Source: Oleoguttula mirabilis
Taxonomy: Eukaryota > Ascomycota > Dothideomycetes > Mycosphaerellales > Teratosphaeriaceae
Direction of reading: 5' to 3'
Assembly (NCBI GenBank): GCA_035135055.1
Contig: JAVFHQ010000044.1
Span: 62,001-126,000 of the forward strand
Length of the DNA stretch: 64,000 nt
Numbering within the stretch: position 1 is the stretch's first letter; each line of letters begins with the position of its first letter. The position numbers and the translations under genes are program-made. The notes beneath the pieces are model-generated. The model saw only the letters and a list, made by a program, of their open reading frames with translations, did no database searches and was not told the DNA's origin. Positions 22,159-33,024 of the stretch are shown in pieces.

Positions 22159-24530
22159 ATGGAGAGGAGGTCGCTTCTGGACGGCGACATGACGCCTCCG
22201 CATGACAGCGCGAACGTGTTTGATGATACCTTTGAGGTGGAGGATTTCGACTTCGTGGCGGACGGCTTCAGGCCCTCGGAGCACGACACAGAAGGCGAGA
22301 ATGAGCAGGTGGAGGTGGCGGAGCAGCCGGTACGGACGGTATCAGCACACTACGCAGACAGACCGGTGTCACCAACCGCTCCGAACGTCAGGCCGAGTAG
22401 AAACTCTATGAGGAAGTCGCGGGGCCCGGATAACCCCTTCGCGAGTCCGGAAGATGCGGAGGAGAGGGTGGCGAGTCTGTCATTCGAGCCGGATATGGCG
22501 CATCACCGATCGGTATCCTCTGCTTCATCCCACCATTTCGCACGCACGAGCAGCCCACGGTTTGGTGCGGGACCGAGCCATCCGTATGGCATGTACGCGC
22601 AGGGCACGATCCCGCGTTCGCCAAGCACAGCAACACAGTCGACTATACGGCCGCCGCCCCGGCCGTCTTCCACATCAGCACGCGCTGGCCCCCAACACCC
22701 GTACACACTCTATCCGCAAGGCGTAAGTGAAGACCTGGACGATGAAGAAGAAGACACACCGCAGGCTCCGGTACCCATTGGATTCCCTGGGCTTGGCCAA
22801 TCCTACCAGAGGCGAATGGGCCCCGATGGCGAGGAGCAAGACATCATCGGCGAAGACGGACACACAGAGCAGCTACCACCGTACACCCGATATCCGGAAG
22901 ATGGACCGGAGAAGGTGCCGTTACTGGTGCCCGAGGCACCTACAGCACTTCACAGCCGTGCACCAGTGGCAGGCACAGATCCTACTATGGACCTCATGCA
23001 CACTACACTTCTACCACAGCTCGCTCCACAGCTGCGGCAGTCAATGACTGACCAGTCATTGCTGCACCGCAGGGACACGTCCATGTCGAACGTTGAGCTA
23101 CTGAACTCGACTACGAGTCAAAGCTCGCTGGCCTCTAACAAGAGCTGGAGTGACAAGTCGTGGAAAGAGAAGAGAAAGACACGATTCTGCGGTATTCCGT
23201 TGTGGTGGTATTTGTTGTCCATCGGCGTTGTCGCCTTCATCGCAATAGTGCTTGGTGCTGTCATCGGTAGATTTATAAGCGTCCATCCGCGCAAGCAGAG
23301 GTGCGTCAGTTGCAACACGCCGAACCGAGTAGTAAGCTGACAGATAAACACAGGGTCCCCGTCATTCAGACCACGGCGCTGTACGATGCTAGTCCCATCG
23401 CCACACCGACGTCAGGCTCACCAGCTACTGGTACCTACGCTCTGTCTTACAGCACACCGCAAGAAACGCAGGTAGCGTGTCTGACAGAGCAGGGCCAACA
23501 AGTGGCATGGAGCTGTGACATCGGCGGCACGCCCGCAGCAGCCATCAGTGTCGGTATCCTGCCCAACGGCAACGAAAGCGGCGCCTTCATCTTCTACGCC
23601 AACGATGACAACAACACGATGTACTACGGCACGCAAGGATCGTTCATGAACACCAATTGGGCGCCTTTCATGACGGTGCAGGATAATGATGACAAAGGCA
23701 GTGGACCTGCGTTTTACTTCCAGCAGTTCTACGACAAGGTGGTCGTGCTGCCGGAAACCGCGCTCTCGGTCCCTTCCTCCAAGAAGAAGAGGCAGAACCT
23801 TCAGCTCAATCAAGGTTGGCTACAGCAAAAGCAGGCAGCGGTGCCGGGCGAGAAACCGTGGTTTTGCGTGTGGAATAACACATTCGTCGAAGGATTCATC
23901 TATGTAGAGGAGACGATCGCAGCGACCTACAGCTTGACGAGCTCTTCTACTCAGGCGACTAGTTCGGCGAACGCATCGCAAACCTTTAGTTCCTCATCGC
24001 CGCCGCCGGCAGCGCCCTCCACAACCACCACCTCATATTCAGGCGGATCGCCTTCTGACTACATGATGTCCACCACCATCACAATGCCATCCACGACGGC
24101 CACTTACTCTGGCCCGGTCTCAGCATACACCGCCTGGTCTTCGGGCCTCGCTCAAGCTGAGCAAGGCTCTAACAACGCCAACGCCAACAATAACAACAAC
24201 AACAACGGGTACAACAAGCGTCAGTTCATCGATGAGGACTTGTATACCACGCTGCAATTATACCCGTACGTCGTCAAGATTGAGGAGCGGAGGTTGCCGA
24301 ACAACGCCGTGCAGCCTTACTGCCGGCAGTACCAGATACTCGACGACGGCGGGTACAGCTGGCTCTCGCAACCAGATGGCTCGCCGATCGTCGTGCAGCT
24401 GGAGGAGCAGGATCCGAGTTACGCCGCTTACGAAAGCGCTGGCGTAGCAGGAAGTAAGAAGCTGAAGGAGAAGAGACTGGTGCCCGGAGGATGTCACTGT
24501 CAATGGATAAGCGGTCAGAGTGCGGATTAG
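22159..24530 (+). CDS. one-pass membrane protein with large extracytoplasmic domain
   Basis: Exons 22159-23300 and 23354-24530 (53-bp intron, GTGCGT..ACAG); 772 residues. Residues 1-355 are acidic to Pro/Ser-rich and lack a signal peptide, so they probably face the cytosol. A basic run (KEKRKTRFCG) precedes one hydrophobic segment, WWYLLSIGVVAFIAIVLGAV (about 358-378), giving type II topology. The C-terminal part has a folded-looking domain (DASPIATPTSGSPATGTYAL, ACLTEQGQQVAWSCDI, FYFQQFYDKVVVLP), then a Ser/Thr and Asn-rich linker (poly-Asn from AAC repeats, 24175-24208) and a cysteine near the end. I do not recognise the family; similar cell-surface proteins are common in filamentous ascomycetes. 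A wall-stress or surface-sensing role is only a guess. Confidence 0.75.
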
Positions 24531-25220
24531 AGAGTGGATTGATGCGTGGATGGTCACGCGAGCGCACCGCATTGGTATCGTCATGGATTTCACGAAAAGA
24601 CAAGCTTGTTTTATCTAGTATGCTACGGGTCTGGGTGGATACTTTTGCCGGCGTTGCTTTGGGGCGTTCTGGGCACACAGACATGATCAGGTCACTCCGG
24701 GGAGGATTTGGGCCCGCTATAAGTACAGCGCCGGAGTTGCCCTCGGGAGACATGGGCGTTTTGTTCTTATCGGCGTGCGGGTATTGTAGTGAAAGGCTCC
24801 CGTCTGCTTGACGCTATGCATTAGGCAAATGATGAATTATTGTGTCGCTCGTGCCAATTACGTCCACGTGACAGCGGCGACAGTGCGTCACTCACGCTTT
24901 TCGACAGTATCTCTACTTCACACTCTGTTGCGACTGCAAGCTTCGCCGTCAGTCCATGTAGTATTGTCCGCGATCTCGGAACGCACGCACTCCATTGTCT
25001 GCTTGTGAATGGCCCGTACGATGTTTCGGAACACCTGACGCACCTTCCATGGGTGGCGAAGAAACGTTCTTTCCACAGATTTGCAACTTTCCAGTCACCA
25101 CCACCACCGTGTGCTTGCCATGACTGCCTCGTTCCCACAAGCACGTGCTGTGACACTCGAATAATCCGGCCTCTACGCTAAAAGATACCTGTCATTACAA
25201 TTCAGAAAAGCACAATCACC
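24531..25220. other. intergenic region
   Basis: 690 bp, no supported gene. It contains the TAD2 promoter; no clear TATA box. Small open frames on both strands look random. Confidence 0.4.
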
Positions 25221-25964
25221 ATGGTGTTCGGCCCGATACCCAACCGCGAGTACCATGAGGGTTTCATGCGTAAGGCCATCGAAATGGCGGAGATGGCTCT
25301 TGCCTCTGACGAGACACCCGTCGGCTGCGTATTCGTGCACAACGGAGAAGTGATTGGACGTGGGATTAACGGCACGAATGCATCACTCAACGTAAGCCAG
25401 CCTCACCCAGTAACCATTCAGACTTTCTATACTGACGATGACCTGCTTAGGGCACCCGTCACGCCGAGTTCGTTGCCCTCGCCGAGATCATGGCCAAACA
25501 TCCGTCCAGCATCCTCAAGGAGACCGATCTCTACGTCACCGTCGAGCCGTGCATCATGTGCGCTTCCGCTCTCCGCCAATATCGCATCCACGCCGTCTAC
25601 TTCGGCTGCCTGAACGACCGCTTTGGTGGCTGCGGCGGTGTCATGACGGTGCACTCGGACCAGGGTGTGGACCCAACGTACCCGGTCTATGGAGGCTTGT
25701 TCAGGGAGGAGGCGATCATGCTGCTGAGGAAGTTCTATGTGCAGGAGAACAACAAGGGTGAGTCGCAGTGTGCTTCATTGAGGAGGGAGACGGAGTGAGC
25801 GTGACGCTAACGACGAGACAGCGCCCGATCCCAAGCCGAAGAAGAACAGGGAGCTCAAGACGGAGATCTTGCCTGTTTCTACGCCAAACATGCTTACGCC
25901 TGCAGCCATGCCGACCGTGGAGGTGGCAAAGCTGAACTTGGGCAAGCCTGCCAAGTCAGGTTGA
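25221..25964 (+). CDS. TAD2: tRNA-specific adenosine deaminase catalytic subunit (ADAT2)
   Basis: Converts adenosine 34 to inosine in anticodons, acting with Tad3. Three exons: 25221-25391, 25451-25757 and 25822-25964 (introns of 59 and 64 bp), 206 residues. Zinc-deaminase motifs are complete: His61-Ala-Glu63 in TRHAEFVAL (His zinc ligand, Glu proton shuttle) and Cys91/Cys94 in VEPCIMC. The first intron lies immediately before GTRHAEF. C-terminal to the fold, a Lys-rich stretch (PDPKPKKNREL) may assist tRNA binding. A shorter reading that ends in the second intron (stop at about 25796) would lose only the tail. It converges on the O-methyltransferase. Confidence 0.93.
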
Positions 25965-26437
25965 AGTTGGAAGGCCATCCTGAACACGCAAAGGCTTTTC
26001 GGCGTCGCCACATGGATGATTATGGCCACGCAGAGTGGGCTACGCTATCATGATCTTATAGCGGTATGTTTGAGCTGCTGCAAGCTGTTGGAGACTGTCC
26101 TTCTTACCACAGCTGCGTCTCCGATCGCAGCATGGCAGCTACTATCAGTCAGTGACCTACATAACGACGGTAACGATGCACCCGTCTGTGGAAGCCCGGG
26201 CTACTGTTCCAACTCGCGCAGTAAATACCAGACATCACCGGACTCACGCTGCTCACTTCAACCTGACTGCTGACTGGCCTACAGTCAACCCCAATGTAGT
26301 GGCCACCGAACCTGTGTTGCTCCTCGTATGTCCCGAAGCTCAAGCCTTCCGAGAGTCCGCTGGCTGCACCATGGCCTAATGGCAACTCTCGTGTCTGGCC
26401 AGATACAGGAGGACGAACGACTCCTCCACATTCTCGT
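25965..26437. other. convergent 3' spacer TAD2 / O-methyltransferase
   Basis: 473 bp between two converging genes. Nothing specific is seen. Confidence 0.35.
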
Positions 26438-27757
26438 CTATAGCTTTTCGACTTCGATCACCGATTCCATGCCCGTCTGGCCATCCCAGATTTTGACAAC
26501 ACGCAACCCGACGCCACTCAGAAGCTGCTCCCACATTGAAGCCGTGCGTTGCAGACCCGACGTATGCAGCCACATCAGGATATCCATCTCAGCAGCCCTC
26601 AAGTCAGCCCCGACCGCTGGTAGGACATACTGATCGATCAGCAACGTGGAATAAGACTTATCCATGGCTGCAGCTATGTTTCCCAAGATCTGCGAGCACT
26701 TCACGTCCGACCAGTTGTGCATGATGTCTCGCATGAAGTAGACACGGGCGTGTTTGATGGGCTGCGGTGTGAAGAAGTCATATGGCATCTTCTCAATGCC
26801 GGCAGGCAGGTTTCCTATGCGGTCCAAGGTGATCGGAAGATCCTGAAGGACGAAGCGACCTGGCAGCTCCGGACACTTGGCCTTGAGCTGTATCAGTTCT
26901 TGGCCTGGTCCACCACCAACGTCCACGATGAGCGCCGTTTCGGAATCAGCAGGGCCGGCATTGGAGAGTCTGGACGCCGCAGGGTAGATGTCAAACCACT
27001 GCTGCATTGAAGCCGGAGGTCGTTTGGATGCCATGTAGTCGTCAAAGGATTGCTTCTGCTCGCGGCCTTTGTCTGTGTCGGACGATAGTAGACCGAATAT
27101 GGTTGGATGGCCGTGGCTGAAGTCGAAGAGCGTTTGGCAACCTTCTGGCTCACCAGCGAACTGGTATATGGTGTCGTCTGGTCGGCGACGCATGTACGCG
27201 ACCAAGTCACCACCCATCTTCATATCGAGGTCGAAGTGATGCTTTAGTGCTCCGATAGCGCCGGAGGTGACCTGATGACGGGTTACCGCATTGGCAGCAT
27301 AAGTGTTCTCGTCTGCCTCGGAGACAACTCCAATGCTTATGAGCACTCGCATGACTCTTACTGCCGGCAATGGGTAAGCATGGACCATCATCTTTTGCGC
27401 CGAGCTAGGCGCCTTACTTATCAACAAGACGTCCACATTAGTCCTGCGTGCGAGATCACTGGCGAGCACGACCTTGCCATCAGCTGCTACGACACTCTGT
27501 AGGAAGCCTTTCTCGACGGCCACCCGGAGGCAGATGTTCTGCAGTATCTACTTCGCGTTATGAGGAGGTGCACCATCTGGCGTGGTGGCAAGCTCACGTA
27601 CCTGGAAATTCAACCGGGACGTGGTCTCTATCGGTGTCTCTACCGCGACCTGTAGCAGCCGCAGCTCTCTCAGCATGGCATGATGAGCGGACGCATCTCC
27701 ATCCGCGTCGGCTGCTGCAAGTTTTCGCAGACCATCAATGCGATCGATTACACTCAT
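26438..27757 (-). CDS. SAM-dependent O-methyltransferase (COMT-like)
   Basis: Three exons: 27757-27602, 27538-27418 and 27360-26438; 399 residues. Introns are 63 bp and 57 bp. Removing the 57-bp one (27361-27417) joins VDVLLI to IRVMRVLISIG, the expected turn in the N-terminal winged-helix dimerisation domain. The Rossmann glycine loop DVGGGPGQ (about 239-246) binds SAM. FVLQDLP and YFMRDIMHNWSD follow, the latter with the His used as general base by plant and fungal small-molecule O-methyltransferases. The C-terminus has the usual SGVGLRVVKIW block. Acceptor unknown. It is the first gene of a run with a receptor and two transporters, so a secondary-metabolite or detoxification substrate is plausible but inferred. 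The 57-bp intron has no stop and keeps frame if retained. Confidence 0.9.
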
Positions 27758-28269
27758 GGTGGAGAGAGCGACCGGACCTGTAGCCGGCTTGTAGATGAGT
27801 GGTGCCTCAAAGCAAGTTAGGATCCGACCAGCCCAACCTACGAACGACGAATACTGGTTCACCGTGTGGGGAGGGTACAAGCCAGCCACTGAACCAGTCA
27901 ACAAGTAGAAATGCTGATATCCGAGAAGTCTGCCGCAGCTTTGATATGCTATCTCGTTTCCCACAAGCTCCACACCAGCTGCAAAGTCCAGATTATCCTG
28001 CAGGTGGAGGAGTTTCAAGCGGCTAGATACCTACCCTGCCTAACATGCAGGTCCGCTCTTACCATGCATTTGCGGAGCTACGCTAGGAGAGCCTGTGCCG
28101 AAAGCACAATAACCCGACGAACTGTGGTGCAGTGTTGTCCACTACGCCGACTCGCAGTATGTAAGCGCTTTCACTCTACAGCACTGTTGAAGAACAGTGA
28201 CTACAAACCACAGAGTGCACTAACTTCCGATTTCCTCCCCGAATCCATACAGTATACACGGCCAGACGA
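27758..28269. other. intergenic region
   Basis: 512 bp between two genes on the minus strand; presumed O-methyltransferase promoter. No motif recognised. Confidence 0.35.
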
Positions 28270-29613
28270 CTACAATGGCGACGTCCGCACCGTCGTTTCT
28301 TGCGTGACCATGATTTCGCCCGTGGTGCCGAGGATCATTTCCTCACTATCGCTGCACCCATACGGATCGTGTATCCTCTTCTTCCCTCCATCGATCTTTG
28401 CATGGAAACCCTTTGCAGAAAGCTCGACCCAGCTGTTGTCACCATCTTGAGAGGACTGCGCTTTGGTGCGCTTAGATCTTCCCGTCAGCGATTTGATGTT
28501 TCCTGCTGTGGCTACGAACACAGGGCGAAGAGTGGGCAAGGACCCGAATATGATAATAAACCACATCTCCGTTCTGTCCACTGTCAGTGGTGCGTGCAAA
28601 CGGGAAAGAAGTCACTCACAAAACCAGGATCAGGAGATTGAGAGTTGCATCTGGAACGCCGTCAGCGCATGAGGTTACCTCAAGCCTCGCACTAAAACTC
28701 ACAGGATATGTCTGATGTATGAGTGATGCTTTCGATCTCAATGGTTTTGACGATGCCGGCAATGCCAGCGCTAATGCTGTCAGTTTATGCATTAAGAGTC
28801 ACCATCGGAGACTCTTACACAACGCCACCACCCATAATAATGCAGAGGATGACCTTGGTCCGGAGCGCCATGGCCTGCAGCGGTCCGATGATCACAGCTG
28901 GCGGGTATAGGGCGAGGAAAAGATCGGAGAAAGCGCCAATACCTGGGCCGGTTAGTGTTTGGTCATGTGGAGCAATCCCGGTGTTCATGCGTACTGCCCT
29001 GGAGGAAGCCGACTTTCGAGCAGACCGTGATGAGATCGCATGTTCCAGGCACGCTCTGGTCCCAAAGCTTCTCCGTCGGTGTGCACTGATTGAGAATCAG
29101 AGCAACCTCAATGGTATTGATGAGGAACTGCGCGCCGCCAACAATGTAGAGAGCACGACGCCACAGAGTGTAGGTTGCACCTTGGAGTGCGACTAAGAAT
29201 GCGATGACCGCAAAGCGCCCCCATACCAGTGCAAAGATAGCGAGTATCTGTCCAATCCAGCTCCACAGACTCGACACCACCACTTGTTCGTTGGAAAGCG
29301 TGCCTTGGTGACTGCCCGTGCCAAAGAGCACGCTTACGGTTATCAATGTTTCGGCGCACAGTCCTGTCACCTGAGAGATATCAGCATCTCAATTGATCTC
29401 GGACCGAGAGTATCGAGCTGTACAGCCACGTACATATGCCAATGTCACCCATACAAAGTCCACACGCAGACCCAGCAGCGAAGTGTGATCTTTATGTGCC
29501 TTAGACGCATAGGAAGCTCTGAGAATATACAGCGCCGTTGCAATACCAGTCCATGTCCAAGTGACTGCAAGCAGTATGGGTCCTCTGCTGTCTGATAGCG
29601 AAACCTCAGCCAT
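28270..29613 (-). CDS. Pth11-like rhodopsin-fold integral membrane receptor
   Basis: Six exons assembled by hand: 29613-29434, 29370-28995, 28942-28819, 28770-28703, 28650-28620 and 28573-28270, with introns of 46-63 bp; 360 residues with all phases consistent. The order of features matches the fungal rhodopsin-domain family (Pth11-related GPCRs): seven hydrophobic helices, the CTPTEKLWD..GTCD block after helix 4, FLQGSIGAFSDLFLALYP, KVILCIIMGGG, the TIEIESI..SDISYATL loop, then MWFIIIFGSLPTLRPVF and a Ser-rich cytosolic tail. No CFEM domain is present at the N-terminus. It diverges from an MFS gene. Some members of this family sense host or surface cues; the ligand is unknown here. Confidence 0.82.
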
Positions 29614-30562
29614 GCCTAGATCCAGGCCGTGCAGCAAAAGAGGCAGCGTGAGAGTGACAAACACATCTAGCCGTACCTCAGTGCGATCAAGACAACATAT
29701 CAAGGAAGTCTTGATAGCATCTAGTTCGCCGCTCACGGACCCAGCCGTGAAGGTTGTGCTTATGAGGTACTTCACCACCGATTGCAATCAAGATCCTGGA
29801 AGCTGGCGTCCATCGCCTTGACGGCCTTCCCCTGTCCGCAGGCACTGTCTCGCTGCATCCTTCATCTGCCACTTCTTCGCAGTGATGTGAAGGTAGCATG
29901 CCAAAGTGCTGCAGACGCGGGATGAGGATTTCAGCGTAGTTGCCCATAGCCTCAGGAACGAGATCCAGCTTGTTGCGAGGACCTGGCCACACAACGGCTC
30001 GATGCAGCCTCTGTTATCTACTCACTTTCCCCAAGCCAAGGGACTCTGAAGTGAGACGTGCTTCAAAGTTCAGTAGTGGTCTTGCAGTGAGCTGTCCATC
30101 ATCCATGGTCTCCGCACTGTCGCAGATGGGGCGGCTCGCGGATTCTGTGACCCGGAGGACCCGACAGGACGGTGCCGAGACCCCCGGGGACAACCTCAAT
30201 TGGCTAGGCTGGACTCTGGCAGGTCCTCATATCGTTTGCATGCGGTGTTGCGGCGTGGTTCGCCACGTACCTGCCAACGCTGCCGCTGGTTGGCTCCAGC
30301 TGAGTGCACGCCGCCCAAGCAGGATTCGAAGAGGAGCTCTGTGGTGTGCGTGCAGTCGATCGCGCTGCCATCCCCCTCGTCCGGTCACGACGCCGGATAC
30401 TCCACGCGAGACGCTATGAAACCATGCGCAATCAATGAAGCCGGCATAGGTGCATTGGCGTTCGCAGCTGTCGGCTGCGATTGTAACAGTGTAGGCACCC
30501 TCTTGTGCCCTCTCTTCCCTTCTTTTCGACCAGTCCACATTTGACGCTCCAACGACTCTTGC
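29614..30562. promoter_or_regulatory. divergent receptor / MFS spacer
   Basis: 949 bp between divergent starts. Open frames occur on both strands but none shows a family signature. No motif recognised with confidence. Confidence 0.35.
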
Positions 30563-32476
30563 ATGGACAGCATGGAGTTACCCATCGAGAAGACAAGCTC
30601 CGACAAAGAGACGGTAGCGGTTGAGGTGAATGAGCTGCAAGAGGCATTGGACGGATACGTCCTCAATCCAGCTCTCTACCCCAACAACGCCCAAGGCCTC
30701 AAGACAACAGCGGATGGCAAATACGTCCTCATACCGCAGCCAACCGACAGTCCACGAGATCCTCTAAACTGGAGTCCGAGGAAGAAGGCTCTAATGCTTG
30801 GCATCATTGCCTACATCGCTGCTCTCGCGGACTACACTGGCAAGTTTTACGCACAGTCCTTGCATCTGGAAACGCTGCTAACTGCGAGACAGTACGTATG
30901 CCTGATACAGGGCCAGTCAGTGGTACACTATTTGACGACTGCACCTAACCTTTGGACAGGGTGGCACGGCTATTATTACAGTTATCCCGCAGGCGGCGTA
31001 GGTGCTTCAAAGGATGTAAATGGCATGAGCAAGTTCAGATAGCTGACACCTCCTCTCCAGACAATGGCAGATGACCCAGCCGGCAGTGCAGCGCGCAGTC
31101 GTCGGCAACATCTTCGCCATCGGAGCGTGCGGCTTGTTCGTCGTGGCTTTTGCAAGCTACTTCGGTCGGCTACCTGTGACTTTAGTATTCCAGGCTGTTT
31201 TCTTCGCTACCTGCGCCTGGTCTGCAGCAGCTACATCGTTCAACTCGTACCTCGCAGCCCGCATCGTCAACGGCCTCTTCTGCAGTGTGGGCCAAGGTGG
31301 AGCTATGATGTGGATCAAAGACCTGTTTTTCTTCCATGAGCATCCAAGGGCTATTAACTATGTCGAGTTCGCCATCATCACCAGCCCCTACCTGGGTCCG
31401 TTGATTACAGCCTTCATTGTCAGCGGTACTACGTGGAGGTGGGCATTCTGGCTGTGCACCATTCTGGCAGGCATCTCGCTCGTTCTGGTCTTCTTCCTGG
31501 ACGAAACGCTATACGATCGTTCGACTCCAGCGGAAAAGCGTGCGGCAACAGGCTCACGTGCTCAGCGTCTTTTAGGCATAGAGCAAGCCAAATCACTACG
31601 CCAGCGAAGCTTCGCACGGTCAATGCTCCGCCCTGCCGTTGCGATATCCAAACTGCCGGTCCTCCTTACCGTTGTGTGAGTTACCTCGAAGGGTAGAAAC
31701 TCTTGGCTACAACACCTACTGACATTGACGCACTGATATAGGTATTACTTTTTGAACTTTGCATGGGTGATTGGTACGCATTCGATGAATTGCAACCATA
31801 TATGAGTTCAGCGCTGACCTTAACACCTGTTCAGGCCTCAACACCACGGTTAGCATCTGGCTGACGGAGTACTACGCTTTCACGCCACGTGGAATCGGTG
31901 AGTCCTCTCTCAATAGTGGAGTCCGTTGCGATATTTGCTGATAGTCACGCAGGGTACTTCTACTTTTTCGGAATAATCGGACCGCTTCTGGGATGGTTCA
32001 TAGGACACTGGATGCACGACGCTGTCGGGCGGTTCTACGCTCGCCGTTATGGGCGCATCGATCCCGAAGCTCGACTCATCATCGCATATCCTGCAACTCT
32101 CCTGCTCTTTATTGCAGTGCTTGTGATCGGCTTCGCCCTGCAGCACAGATGGCATTGGATTATTCTGGCTGTCTTCAGCTGTGTCCAGACAATTGGGGTC
32201 ATGATCGTCACCACTGCCATCAACGCTTACTTGCTTGATTGCTACCCGGAGGGTTCGGGTGAGGTGGGCGCTTGGATTACCGCGAGTCGGAACTGGGCTG
32301 GGTTCATGGCGACCTTTATCCAAATCGAGTGGGTGACGAGTGCCGGAGCAGCCAGAGCGTTTGGTGCGCAAGGAGGGATCACAATCGCATCCATGCTCAT
32401 ACTGGTGGTACTGCAACTGTTCGGCAAGAGGATCAGGAAAGTGCAAGGCCGCATGGTCTTCGACAAGGTAGCATGA
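30563..32476 (+). CDS. MFS transporter (drug:H+ antiporter-like), copy 1
   Basis: Six exons give 534 residues: 30563-30895, 30960-30997, 31061-31675, 31742-31773, 31835-31897 and 31953-32476. Landmarks: the hydrophilic N-terminus ends in PRDPLNWSPRKKALML (DPxNW, a common fungal MFS entry), GGTAIITVIPQAAQW, VQRAVVGNIFAIGACG, the YFGRLPV motif-A region, SYLAARIVNGLFCSVGQGG, WRWAFWLCTI, and a C-terminal half with GIIGPLLGWFIGHW and DCYPEGSGEVGAWI. About 12 hydrophobic segments. Odd point: exon 1 carries about 25 extra residues after ADYTG before GGTAII; a cleaner junction would need a GC donor at 30840 but that breaks phase. Substrate unknown; export is typical of the family. Confidence 0.78.
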
Positions 32477-33024
32477 GCAAGATCGGCCTCTTACAGCCAG
32501 CTATGCACTTGTCGCAGCCAATCAATAGATGTGTTGGACCTACGCAGACTCCCGATAGACCAGCCGCACGCTCGAGCGAGACTTGAACAGTTTAATTGCC
32601 ATCGGCCGCTTTCAAACTGCGCTCAATCACAGACCAACAGACCCGCCTATTGAGGTGCCTGCGGTGAACAGGCCGTTCCGGAAGATATGTATACCCAGCG
32701 TCATGTCCGTTTCACACACATACCATTGAGTTCTGCCATAATACATGAGATCAGGTGTGCGCATCGTAGTCAAGACCTCCGCCAAGGTCCTGCACATGCG
32801 CCAGTTCGTGCTCAGCTTCTACGCTCGGCATTCGTGACAGAAGTCAACCGGTCCATTTGATAGCTCGCACAACGCGTGCTGCAGGCATGCGGTGTGGTTG
32901 TTGCTGAGTACCAGCCTGCTGACGGCTATGAGCTTGGCCACTACTTCCTCTCCCTGCCACGTGTACTTGCTACTGCGACCTCCGCCATCGCAGCTAGACA
33001 CCTGGACAGTCGCCACCCGAAGCC
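32477..33024. other. spacer between the two MFS genes
   Basis: 548 bp, nothing supported beyond presumed regulatory sequence for the second transporter. Confidence 0.35.

Noticed and set aside
30140..30420. Possible Zn2Cys6 transcription factor fragment (CQRCRW..)
   Set aside because: The cysteine spacing does not fit CxxCx6C and no downstream domain is present.
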